DNA of 64,000 nucleotides. Origin: Eutreptiella sp. 'Long Island Sound 2002'. Taxonomy: Eukaryota > Euglenozoa > Euglenophyceae > Eutreptiales > Eutreptiaceae. Shown one piece after another: positions 17,241 through 27,176 of this stretch (positions within the stretch are counted from its first letter, which is position 1; each line of letters opens with the position of its first letter). The stretch covers positions 35,418,497 to 35,482,496 of the forward strand of contig OZ038388.1 of the NCBI GenBank assembly GCA_964036045.1, read 5' to 3'. A program made the position numbers and the translations under genes. The notes below the pieces were generated by a model. The model saw nothing but the letters and a program-made list of their open reading frames with translations. It ran no database searches and had not been told where the DNA came from.

Positions 17241-19168
17241 TGGTCTCGGGGGGGAGGCGGGGGGGGGGGTGGTGTGGGGGTGGCGCTGTTGGTGGTGGGG
17301 GGGGCGGGGGTGGGTGTTGTGCTGGCTGGGGGTCTGGGCGTCCCTGTGGGTCGTGTGGGTGTTGCGTGTGTGCGCCGTGCGGCCCTTGCGGTTCTTGACT
17401 GGTTGTGGTGCCGGGGTGTGGGTGGGAGGCGGCCGCATGAGCGTCCGGGCGGGGCTGTGGTCCGTATGTAATGGGTGGCTGCTGGTGGATGGTGCTCGCT
17501 GGAATGGGATGTGGGTGGGGGGGCTGCTGGTGGTGGTGGGGCGCTACTACTAGGCCCTGGTGTTGCTGGTGTGCGTGCGTGGCTCCTCGCGGGTCCATGG
17601 GGGTGTACCGTGGCTCGTGTGTGGTGGGCCCGTGTAGCGGGGGCGGCGGGTGGTGCTGGACCGCGTGGTGGTGGTGTTGAGGGTGTGCTTGTTGTGTGTG
17701 GTACCCCGGCGTTGGTGGGTGTGGTGGCAGGGGCTGGTGGTGGTGGAGTACGTGATGGTGTGGTGCGGTGATGTGCGCTATGTGGGGTGGGTGGTTCGTG
17801 GGGCCTGGTTGTGCTGGGGCGTGGTGGGGATGTAGCTGGTGGGGGTCGCTGTAGAATGGGGGCATTAGGGGGTAGGGGTTGGGAGGGACGGGGGCGTGGT
17901 GGTGGTGTTGTTGGTGCCATGTCCCCTGGCTCTGCGCGTATGGTGGTCCTGGCATGGTGTTGACGTGTGTGGGCGGTGGTGGCTGACTGGGCTGCAGGGT
18001 TTGGGTGCTGCGGTACGGTGGTGGTGGTGGGCGCTGGCGGTGGCGGTGTTGTTGGTTTGCCCCGGGGGTCTGGGCGTTGGGTGGTGCGGTGTGGCTGGAC
18101 CCGGGCCCTGGTCGGGGCGTCGCGCCCTGCTGGCGGGCGCGTTGGCGGGCCCCCTGACCAGTCTTGGTCTTCTTGGCCTGGTGGGTGTCGGGGGCGGGTG
18201 AACCCCCCTGTCCCCGTGGGGGCGACGGGGAGCGGGCGTGCCAGCGGTGTGCCTTTTGGAGGCTCGTCTTGAGGCCTCTGACGTAGGTTTCCTGGTCCGT
18301 GAGGCCCATCCGTGTGGCGGTGGCCTCGTCGGGGGCGGCCAGGTGGGCGTCCCGAAAAGACGCCCAGCCCTCCGGGGGCTTCTGTTTTGCGGGGTGGGGG
18401 TAGTGTGCCGGGTAGAGGAGTGCGCTGAGTGGGTAAGGTGTTCCCTTCCGTCGGCCGAGGGCGTTGTTGAACCGGCGGCAAGTGATTCGGAGGTAGGCTG
18501 CTATCTCCTCTGGTGCCGTGTCGGCCCACGCTTCTGGCGTCAGGGCTGCTGCTTGGGGGGCTGGGAGTTGTGGGTCTGGGAGGTGTAGGTCACGGTGGTG
18601 GAGGTATAGGGCGAGGAGGATATGGCGGGCCGCCACGTTCAAGCCGCCTCCGCTGTGGCGTAGGGGTGGGCTGTGGGGGGGTAGGGGTGTGCTGTCCGTG
18701 GCCACGGCTATGGTCCATGCGTGGTCCGCCGCGTCCGCCACGTAGTACCCTCCCAGGTGGTCCCGGAGGGTGTCGGTGAGGAACCCGAAGAAGCTGGGGT
18801 GGCTGGCGGGGGGGGGTGCGGCTGGGGCCGCGGGCCGCTCGCGGTGGTGGGGGTTGAGGTCCCCGCAGTGGGGGCAGTGGGTGAGGCGGTGCGCGGCTCC
18901 CAGGCAGACCCAGTGGTCTGGGTTGCAGGGCAGGGCTGTCTGTGGTAGCCGCTGGCGAACGCAGAGGGGACATGCGGTGGCTGGCGGTTGGTGGTACCTG
19001 TGGACGGACGGCGGCGTGGGGGGATGGGGGCTGGTGGCGCGCGCATGCTGGTGGGAGTGTGTGCGGTGCCTGTGGTGCCCGTTTGTGCTTCGCCAGTGCT
19101 GTGCTCGGTGGACGGTGTGTAGACGTGGTGGGGGTTCCGTGTTGGTATGTCACGGGGTAGGTTCTCAT
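17241..19168 (-). CDS. LINE ORF3, N-terminal part with RING-like finger, frameshifted
   Basis: The ATG at 19168-19166 overlaps the ORF2 stop (ATGA). The first about 50 codons (MRTYPVTYQHGTPTT) are in one frame. A C-run near 19014-19027 leads into a second frame with a cysteine cluster at 18976-18864: CPLC, then C-x3-H-x2-C in CNPDHWVC, then H, then CPHC. This spacing is RING-like. A compact domain follows (SFFGFLTDTLRDHLGGYYV, AARHILLALYLHHRDLHL, EEIAAYLRITCRRFNNALG, MGLTDQETYVRGLKTSLQK), and then a long Pro/His/Gln-rich linker interrupted by gypsy-1. A second shift, at the C-run near 17258-17270, is needed to join the C-terminal part at 5850-5310. RING fingers are often E3 ubiquitin ligases, but function here is not shown. 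The total would be about 800 residues. Confidence 0.5.
19165..19168 (-). promoter_or_regulatory. ATGA stop/start overlap between LINE ORF2 and ORF3
   Basis: On the minus strand CAACCATGAGAACC contains the ORF2 TGA (19167-19165) and an ATG (19168-19166). The same ATGA overlap occurs between ORF5 and ORF6 (4034-4031). Such overlaps are used by some non-LTR elements and viruses for termination-reinitiation. Confidence 0.45.
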
Positions 19169-20814
19169 GGTTGGTAGAACAGGAATTTGAGGAGGTGGGC
19201 TTGGTCTGTTGGGGGCAGGGTTGCTGCATGCTGCAGGTATTTGTGGATGCGGTATGTGAGCTGCTTCGCCGTCTTGGCAACGGCCGTCCGCTGCATGTGC
19301 GCCGCCGTGGCCTGAGGGTCCTCCGCGTGGGTGCGTAGCAAGGTGTAGACAGCAGTGGGGACGAGTGCCCTGCGGACCGCCTCGAGTACCTCTGTCTGCT
19401 TGAGGATGGTGGTGAGTTGCTGGGTCGCCAGGGACTGCATCAGCCATCCGGCGTGCTGTGCGATGGTGTGGGTTGGGTTCCAGTCTGTGAGGGTGTCCAG
19501 TCCTCTGTACAGGGGGCACACCTTGAAGTGGTCCCAGGTTTCTTCTTCCGTGTGGCTGCAGATGCATTTGGTGTATCCTGCGGGGACGTGGATCAAGCGG
19601 CGCGCATACCATCGCTGGTATCGGGTGAGAAGGGGAAGCTGTTCGAGGGCGAGTTGGAGTCATGGCTTTTGTAGGTGTGCTGGGAGGCTATCCGGGCGCA
19701 GGGCGGAGTAGTAGAGGGGGGTGTGGACGGAGTCTTCGAGGCGTCGGAGGAGTTCGGTGTTCGCTGGGTGGCCCAGTGTGGTGGCCAGTTGCTGGATGGG
19801 TGTGGGGTAGTGGTACTGCTTGTCTCGATACGTGTACGGCGTGTCCTCGGGCATCCATTGGGGGGGCTGTGTGGCCGGGGGTATCGGGGGCAGGTGCTGC
19901 AGGTGGCTGTGGTGTGGGGTGTCCAGTCGCACGTGTTCGAGCCCTGGGGTGTAGTTGGTGTTCTGGTGTTTGGCCTGCGTGTCTGCGCGTCCATTGCCGT
20001 ATGTGTAGCGGTGTGACTCCTGTTTGACGATGTGTAGGGCGTCCTGGGGGTGCATGCCCTTGAAGGCCATCCATAGTCCCAACGCTTGTGTGGTGAGGCC
20101 GGACTCCAGTGCTTTGTGGAGGGGCAGGTCCGCAAGGCGCCTGGTGAGGTGGATGTCCACCGTGGCGTCCAGGACTACCCAGATGTTGCGGGGCCGGATC
20201 GTCGCGGGTGGCGGTGTGGCGGTGACAGTGTCTGCCATGGTGCGCAGTTTGCCGTGGGAGGATGCCCCAAAGATGGCGGCCCCGGTGTGGTGTTCCACGT
20301 GGAGGCCGTCCGCGTGCCGGGTGATGCGCACGGAGGCGCAACCAACCGTGGGGGTGCGTTGCTGGGTGCCGGATGCATTAGTGAAGTAGATGATGTTTTT
20401 GTCGCTGGGTATGGGTAGGCGGGCAATTGCTGTGGGGAGATACACGTCGATGGGGTTCCCCTGGGCGGTTCTGGAGGTGATTTGCGCGGGTTGCAGTAGT
20501 GGCGCCGCATAGACGCCTATCCCCTGGGTGATAATGGCCTGGGCTCGTGGGGTGAGGCGGAGGAGGCCCCTGTCTGGGCGCCCCTGGGTGATATACGCGT
20601 ACATCAGGTGGAAGAGGTATCCCGTATTGGGGTGGAACTTCTGGCACGTGAAGGTCTGTCGCCGCTCCTTGTCGTCCTTGTCGCCGCGGAGGGTGGGGCA
20701 TTTGTGCTGTAGGGGGTGCATGGGTGCCTCCTGAGGTCCTGCGCGGTGCGGGTCGCAGCGGTCGTACTCTATGGCAACGCTGTCTGGGTCTGCCCGCTCG
20801 CTGGTGAAGCCCAT
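19165..20814 (-). pseudogene. LINE ORF2 C-terminal part: RNase H-like region and zinc finger
   Basis: From the ATG at 20814 (MGFTSERADPDSVAIEYD) the frame runs to a TGA at 19662-19660, then continues in the same frame through LALEQLPLLTRYQRWYARR to the TGA at 19167-19165. RNase H landmarks are IIYFTNASGT, HGKLRTMAD, NIWVVLDATVDIHL and YGNGRADTQAK. The expected first Asp is Asn and the expected Glu is Lys, so two of four catalytic acids appear to be lost, each explainable by a single G-to-A change. After the internal TGA comes a finger, CICSHTEEETWDHFKVC, of the kind found at the end of many LINE ORF2 proteins. It follows the RT frame with a frame break. It is probably inactive in this copy. 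Confidence 0.65.
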
Positions 20815-21058
20815 GTCGCCGTGGGTGTTCGGGTCCAGGCTACGTGCGCCGGGTGGTCTGGGGGTACCGTGTTAACCCAGGGGGAGAGCCATGCCTGCTG
20901 GTCGGCGGTGGCGGCGGCGGTGGGGGTGTGGTAGTGGGTGGAGATGAGGTGTAGCAGGGGCCTAGGAGTGTCGAGGGCTGCCAGGCCGCAGTGCCAGCAC
21001 GCGCGTGGTATGCCCTGGTCACTGTGTCTGACTGGTGGTACATCGTTCTCCGGTGCAT
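20769..21058 (-). pseudogene. Displaced-frame Cys-rich segment between LINE RT and RNase H
   Basis: Upstream of the RNase H part, the most protein-like frame is one base off the RT frame. It includes PRACWHCGLAALDTPRPLLH and QQAWLSPWVNTVPPDHPAH and ends at a TAG at 20771-20769. The last part of the RT frame is also Cys-rich (CYPHCPVTPCPL) before its TGA at 21021-21019. Two frame changes within about 250 bases suggest mutation or sequence error in what was a continuous ORF2 with a CxxC finger. Confidence 0.4.
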
Positions 21059-23839
21059 TGTGTTTGGGGATGGACCAGGGGGCATGGTGTCACTGGACAG
21101 TGCGGGTAGCATGTTTTGTGGCTGTTTGGTGCTAGTAGCAGGATGGTGGGTGGTGTCCAGCCGTCGGCTGACGGGGTGGGTTCCTCCTCCGTCGTGCCGC
21201 CGTCGTTGGGGGTCTCGTGCTCGCTCGGGCGGGGCCGTGGGCGCTGGCGCTGGAGGGCTGTGTACGCCGTGTCGATGTCCTTGGGCCCCGGCATGTCGCG
21301 CCCTGCCTTCGTAGCACATGCGCGGAGGTACGCTTGGAAGACGTGGCGTGCTGGCCATTGTGGGTCGGAAAGGAACGGGGCGTGGTGGGCGTTGCATTTG
21401 GCCATGATCTTCATCTGTGTTGGGGTGATATACACTATGGTGACGGTGGCCCCCACGAGGCGCAGGGTGTCCACCTCGCCTGCCGGGTGTCGCTGGATGT
21501 CGGTGTGTGTGGCCACGAGTGGCCCCTGTTGATCGCAGTGGTGGTTTGTCAGGATGGCGTGTGTGTGGTGCGGTAGGAGGAGTTGTAGCTTCGCCCAGAT
21601 GCCAGTGCCCATGGAGGTGGAGACGCCGTGTTGCGCCAGTATCCACCTGGGGCAGGTGTTGCGGGCCATTTGCGCTTCTTTTATGCGTATGGCTGCCGCC
21701 TCGCGAACTTCAGGTTGGTGGTTGTGTGTCAGCCTGTGTAGGAGGTGCGCTGCGTGTTTGGCATAGGCCATGTAGACCAGGGCGCCTGTATTGTCTCCGT
21801 GGTAGCGCCAGTGGGCCATCATGGCCTCCTTGGGGAAAGACGCGCGCCAGCCTCCGTGTTGCGCCCATGCCTTCGTCACTTGCTGTCGAGCGTGGCGTAG
21901 GGCGTCTTGGGGGCGCGGGAGGTGCAGGGCTTGGTACCCGATGGCCGCGTTGAGCACCGCTTCCATGAAGTACGCCAGGCCCTGCGTAGACAGGAGGTCC
22001 CACCTGGCAATTTGGGGTAGCCGGGCGAGGCGCTCTTCTAGCTTGCTTGGGACTGTGATGTGGTGGTGCCGCGTGGCCTGTGTGACTCCCAGGTGGACTG
22101 TGGTGTCTTCCAGGTGTAGGGGTTCGCCTTTCCGGATGTGGGGGGTGGGGGTCTTGGCGTCGGCCAGCCCGACCGATTTGCAGGGGTGCACTAAGAGCTG
22201 GTGGGCGTCCAGGTAGGTTGTGGTGAGTTGGAGAATGGTGGACGCTTGCTCGGTGGTCGTTGGTAGCCCTGCGTTCTCAGGGTCGCGGTGGCGGGTGGCC
22301 GTAGTTAGGAGGTTGTCGTCCGCGAAGTTGATCAGGGGGGACCGTAGCGGGTATGGGGCGTACCCCGGGTATACCCGTGCTAGCTCGAATGCCAGTGGCA
22401 GGGTGACGAGGAGGTAGAGGAAGGGGCCTTCGGCGCCTCCCTGGGGGACCCTGCTGTCTGTGCCGGTCCAGGGAGTGAGGCCTGCGGCTGTGATGACGGC
22501 GTAGAGTCGGGTCTGGATGTACCCGGTCATGAAAGATAGGAATGGGAGGCCCATGGCATCCCATACCTCCGTGAGGAGCCGGTGTGGGGCGTGGGGGAAC
22601 GCGCCTTGGATATCGAGGGAGGCGATAATTATCTCGTAGGGGTTCATGTCCAGTGCGGTGTCCTGGAGGAAGATGGCCTCGTGGGGGGACCTTCCGGCCA
22701 TGGCTCCCCACATGCCGGCGGGCACGTGGGCGACGACCGCCGGCGCGATGCGGCCTAGGATGAGCATCCACACCAGCTTGACCTCGGTGGTGGCGCAGAC
22801 TATGGGCCGCCACTTCCCCGGCTGCGCCCAGTCCCCCTTCTTGTAGAGGGGGTGGACGAGGTTGGCCCACTCAGGGGGGATGGGCGTGGCGCCCGTGACG
22901 ATGTCCCACAGGCGGGCTGCCAGGCGGCGTTTGACGGGCAGGGTGAGGCGTTGGTACGCTTCGGCCGGCAAACCGTCGACGCTGGGCACGATCCCCTTCT
23001 TCAGGCGGTCTAGGGCGCGTTGCAGTTCTGAGATGCTGAAGGGGTTGTGTTCGATGGCGCGCCGCTGTTCCCGGTTGAAGACCCTGGGCACATGCTCGCG
23101 GATGGTGTTTCTGGTGTGGGGGTCGAGCTCGGGGAGGGCGTCCCCGTGTTGTGCCTGGAAGCTGTCCAGGACTGCCTGGAGGACGGCGTCCGGGTCATTG
23201 GTGAGGCCTCCTTTGGGGGTGTGCACCGCGTGGACGGTACGGCGCCCCGTGTCCTCCAGGATGCGGCTGACGTACCGTAGGGACTTGTACAGCGTGTCGT
23301 TTCTGCCGTATCTTTCTCTTTCCTGGGCTGCGGCCGCTATGCGGTGGGCGTGCCATTCCTGGAGTTGGTGGCGGCGGGTGGTGAGGAGCGCACGGAGGTG
23401 GGCGTCCCGGTCTCGTGCCTCCGGTGTGCGGGGGCGTAGCAGGGTGGCGAGTTCCTCTTTCGTGGTCCAGATGTCATGGACGAGTTGTTGGAGGGTGAGG
23501 TCTGGTGGTGCTCCCGTGTGGTTGGTGTCACGCTCCATGCCGCATGCTTGTGCCGCCCGGCGCATGGCGGTGGTGAGTGTCGGTGCATCCGGGCGGCGCA
23601 GGATGGCGTGTAGGGCCCTGTTATACCTGTGCCAGGCGCCGTGGTCGTCCTCGGCCGGGAACTGCAGTGTGGATGGGAGGGTGTCGTCTGGCAGGGTGGC
23701 CGCGGGTGGGGGTAGGTTGGCAATGATGAGGTCGATGCAGAGGGGTCGGTGGCCCGTGCCTGTGGGCGGCAGGTCCCCGTAGGCTGCTTCGTGGACGCGC
23801 ACCGTGGTTGGGTCCCCGTGGCACGTGTCGATGCGGGAA
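21019..23839 (-). CDS. LINE ORF2, reverse transcriptase part
   Basis: This continues the endonuclease frame after gypsy-2. It begins with the end of the endonuclease (SRIDTCHGD, then TGTGHRPLCIDLII). RT motifs follow: RLKKGIVPSVDGLPAEAYQ (motif 1), WANLVHPLYKKGDWAQPGKW with RPIVC (motif 2), SLDIQGAFPHAPH (motif A), DSRVPQGGAEGPFLYLL (motif B), INFADDNLL (motif C, FADD catalytic pair), and LLVHPCKSVGLAD (motif D/E). It is open for about 935 codons to the TGA at 21021-21019. The RT would copy the element RNA at a nick made by the endonuclease. The FADD motif and the order EN-RT-RNase H fit the APE-type LINE groups. The split by gypsy-2 makes this copy non-functional as it stands. Confidence 0.9.
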
Positions 23840-24563
23840 GAAAGATGTCCTTGAATTATGCCCTAGGTCTTTTGATGTATTCCTGCAAGTTGGTTTTGTA
23901 GTTGAAAACCCCAAACCAAAGCAGCAAGTAGAGCAAGGACTGAATATGGATCGAATCAATGAAATCAATGATTGGTTTTGGAATCCAGTGTAACACAGAA
24001 GGGCTGCAGATAGACAAAGCAGGTATATGAACATAGATTCAATCACAAATGGTTAAAGCAAAAGGTTTTATATGAAAATTGGTCAGACTCTAGCCTCAGA
24101 GGTTGCAATAGGCACTTCATGTGCACTCTTTTGGGTGAAATGGTGCTGGTTAGGACTGAGGGGCATAGATGTCAGGACCACACAGAAAATGACTTGGCCA
24201 AGCAACTGAATTCAGAAACAGTTACAAAGTAGGACCACAATAAGTGGTAGAATCAATTGAGTATAGGGGTCTTGGGGTGGGAGACCACTTAGGCTTAACC
24301 TCCAAGGACCACAAGCATGGAATGCCTGATTTATTTTGGTATGACCTCCATGAAGGAAGGTACCTCCGCTCAGTTGAGTGGTAGGGGTGAACTTCATGGG
24401 GGGGCTAGGGTCACAACCCTAGTTACTTTGAGAAAGTGTACTTTAGGCTACAAAAGAGAGATAAAAACACTTAAGTTTGTCTCAGCATCAACAAAGGGTT
24501 TTAAGGGGGGCTTAGCCTGGATCAAGCCCTCCAAGAAAGACATGGCAGTGACTTTTTCTTACT
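23840..24563 (-). repeat. Gypsy-2 3' LTR (left)
   Basis: 724 bp. On the minus strand it begins AGTAAGAAAAAGTCACTG and ends CATCTTTC. It is identical to 34212-34935 except for two substitutions. Confidence 0.95.
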
Positions 24564-24572
24564 CCCCCCTGG
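24564..24572 (-). promoter_or_regulatory. Gypsy-2 polypurine tract
   Basis: On the minus strand CCAGGGGGG lies directly before the 3' LTR start AGTAAG, the equivalent of the gypsy-1 tract. Confidence 0.8.
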
Positions 24573-24809
24573 AGTACTAGTTGATCAAGCTAGTAGGACC
24601 AAGGAAAAAGGCTCAAATATTCCCAAAATTACCTCAAAAAAAATGCATTAAACTTACCAAAAACATTCTCATCACTTCATAGAAGCCTATCACACTGTAG
24701 GGACCCTTGAAAAACAGTGTAATGTACCGTGAATGATGTCCCTTCGAAGGGGCATTCCTCAAAAGTCGCCGGCGTGAGGCGAAAACTTTTGGAAGAAAAA
24801 AAAAGTGTG

Positions 24810-24885
24810 GGGGCAGTGGGAATTGAACCCAGGACTCCCTGTCCAGAGCACATGTGTCTGTCCACTAGGGAACAGTCGAACGCTC
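24810..24885 (-). other. tRNA-like segment in the gypsy-2 3' region
   Basis: On the minus strand CCCTAGTGGACAG (A-box-like) is followed by GTCCTGGGTTCAATTCCC (B-box-like). The second motif is almost identical to that in the gypsy-1 LTR tRNA-like segment. No good acceptor stem is seen. It may be a SINE relic or a pol III promoter. Confidence 0.4.
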
Positions 24886-25855
24886 TAATGCGGACGGTTA
24901 TCGCCGTATAAACAACAGTTTAGTAAACGTCCTGACCAAGGGCCAGGGCGGAGCAATACTCCCTATGGAGGACACAAACCCCCAGGAGCAGAAAAAAATA
25001 GAAAGTGGTACCAGCAGGGAGTGATTCCTGCGGTTTTGCGGAAGGGGTTGCGATTTAGCAAGTGAAATCGTTGAAAATCGACGAAACCACGCGGGAAATC
25101 GTCATTTTTACACATAACTTAAAGTCGCAGACAAGCGCAAACGAAGCGGACGCCAAGAAAAGGGTTGCGCAAGCGAAAACGGCTTTTGGAAAAGAAGGTA
25201 TGAGCCGTAGTTTTTAAAGTTTTAAAGAAAATTTTTGCACAGTTGCATCAAAATTTTTATAAACTTCAGAGTAAAGAATTCAAAATCAGCCCACACCACA
25301 GAGCAGTTCAACAACCCGTCTCTCAGGTATGTCTGTGTCACTTCACACTCACGCATTGCGTTCGTGTTGGTTGTTCCGTCAAAATGTTAGGGTTGTCAAT
25401 GCTGTGCTCGTTGGGGGGTCGGGTGCTCATCTCTCGTGCTCTGCACAGGCGAAAGCAGGAATGAAAGGTATGTGATGCGAATGGAGCGCGCAGCGCGCAC
25501 GTAGGGTTAGAATATGCGCTGTGCTCGCGATGCATGTGCCTAATCTAGGCATCCACACGCTGTATCGCTTCACCTGTATCCCTAATCCACCCTTGTTTCC
25601 TTCTTCACAGGTTAGCGTTTGTACGTGTGCGGCCGTAGCGTTCAAGTTGAGTTGCTTAAAACGCTTAGGTTTGTTTTGTGTTCGTTTCAATGCGGCATTC
25701 GCACGATGCATGGTGAGTAAGGTAGGTTAGCCCAGGAGGAGCTCACCTCCTGGTTGAGTCTGTGGTTACGCCTCCCTTCCCTGCGTGCACATGATGCATT
25801 AAAGGGTAGGCCACGCGAATTGCGCACGGTAAACCTTGTTTAGGTTACCCAGAGG

Positions 25856-25889
25856 CTCCTCGGTACGTTCTTTGAGAGAACCCGAGGAG
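25856..25889. promoter_or_regulatory. Conserved hairpin in the gypsy-2 3' region
   Basis: CTCCTCGG (25856-25863) pairs perfectly with CCGAGGAG (25882-25889), with GTTCT/AGAAC inside. This is the counterpart of 7926-7959. Confidence 0.5.
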
Positions 25890-27176
25890 TTTCCTAAAGC
25901 TTGCTTGCTTGACAGGGGTAGCTGCATCTGCAGCGTGTTTGCGAACAGCGTATTATAGGTCACACTGAGAAGGGTATAATACCTGGAGTGTGGCTTGGTT
26001 CCACAGTCGCAAACGCCCCTTCATCTGCCTCTTTTGTACAGGTGGGAGAGGTTAGGGTGATTGGTGCACGCGGCAGCTGCCTTCGGCGGCTACCATTTTT
26101 CTGCCCCAGCAAAACAGGGGCGCTGATCACAAATCAAATCACTGTGCCTCAGCCAGGACTGGCGAGGACAGTTCGACCTCAACGACATCTGCGCTGTGCA
26201 CGCAACGAGAGCACCCCTTCCCTCCAAGCCCTAGCAGGGGAAACGCGTTGTGGCGTCCCCTGTTAGGCCACAGCTGCTTAGGAGCGCTGTGTTCTCTCGT
26301 CCTTTTCACAGGAGGGTCGTTAGGACCCATGAGAACTTCACCTCCGCAACGCCAAGTAGAGTGTGCGTGTAGGAGTGGTAGTCCTGAGTGGGGGCTAGAG
26401 CCAGTTGCCCAGTGCTCGCCCACCAGGATGGTGCCACTGTAGGGTGTGTAGGACCTGTAGGGGGCGTGTCACTGTCCCACCCTTTTCCTGCAATTTTAGC
26501 TGGGCTGGTGGGCTGTGACAGTGGTTAGGTTAGTGTTTTTGGCCACATAGCAAACAGGCGTTTTGCATGCCTTCATAGCTTTTGGCCACCCCTCCCTGTA
26601 GTAGACAGATAGGTAGGGAAAACAATACCTGGACTAACACTCTGGGTATTCCCCCAAGGTTTTGCGCCAGCACAGAAATTGGGCGCATAGGGGAGGGGAG
26701 ACCCGGGGCGTACCCCGTGGCATCAATAAGCCAACCCTCCAGGTTTAGCAAGGGCGCAGACTTGGGTACAATTAGGACACCACTTCTGCGGCTTGCTCTC
26801 AGGACCTTAGGACTAGCACACTCACACATACGTTATGGCAGGTAAGGGTAAGGTAAACCCTGTAAGGAAGGGTAGAACCCCATGGGTCTGGACCAGTCAG
26901 GGGTCCTAACTGTGGGCTCGCTTGTCCCCAAGGAGGGAAGACACACCTTGCCTCATAACACCTTGCTTGTCATTCCCCCCTGGTGTAGAAAGCCACCGTT
27001 CTTCGTTGGCTCACCAAGGTCATTACATTAGGGCAGTACCCATGCAACACATGGTCAACAAGGCAAACACTCGCTGGGTGGCTGCAATTTTGATAAGCGG
27101 CCACCTGGCTCACGCTGGAAACCATAGGCATGGGTCTGCAGGGCACAGACAGGGTCAGTAGACTGACACAGGGTAA

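Larger units (their letters stand above)
24564..27176 (-). other. Gypsy-2 3' non-coding region with a conserved block
   Basis: 2.6 kb between pol and the 3' LTR. 25796-26854 matches gypsy-1 7866-8906 at roughly 90% by eye. 26855-27176 and 24573-25795 are not shared in an obvious way. A CCAGGAGG/CCTCCTGG hairpin (25732-25753) has a similar but altered counterpart at 7773-7793. Small minus-strand frames (26829-26530 and 26423-26139) correspond to frames in gypsy-1 only in part. No gene is called. Confidence 0.7.
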
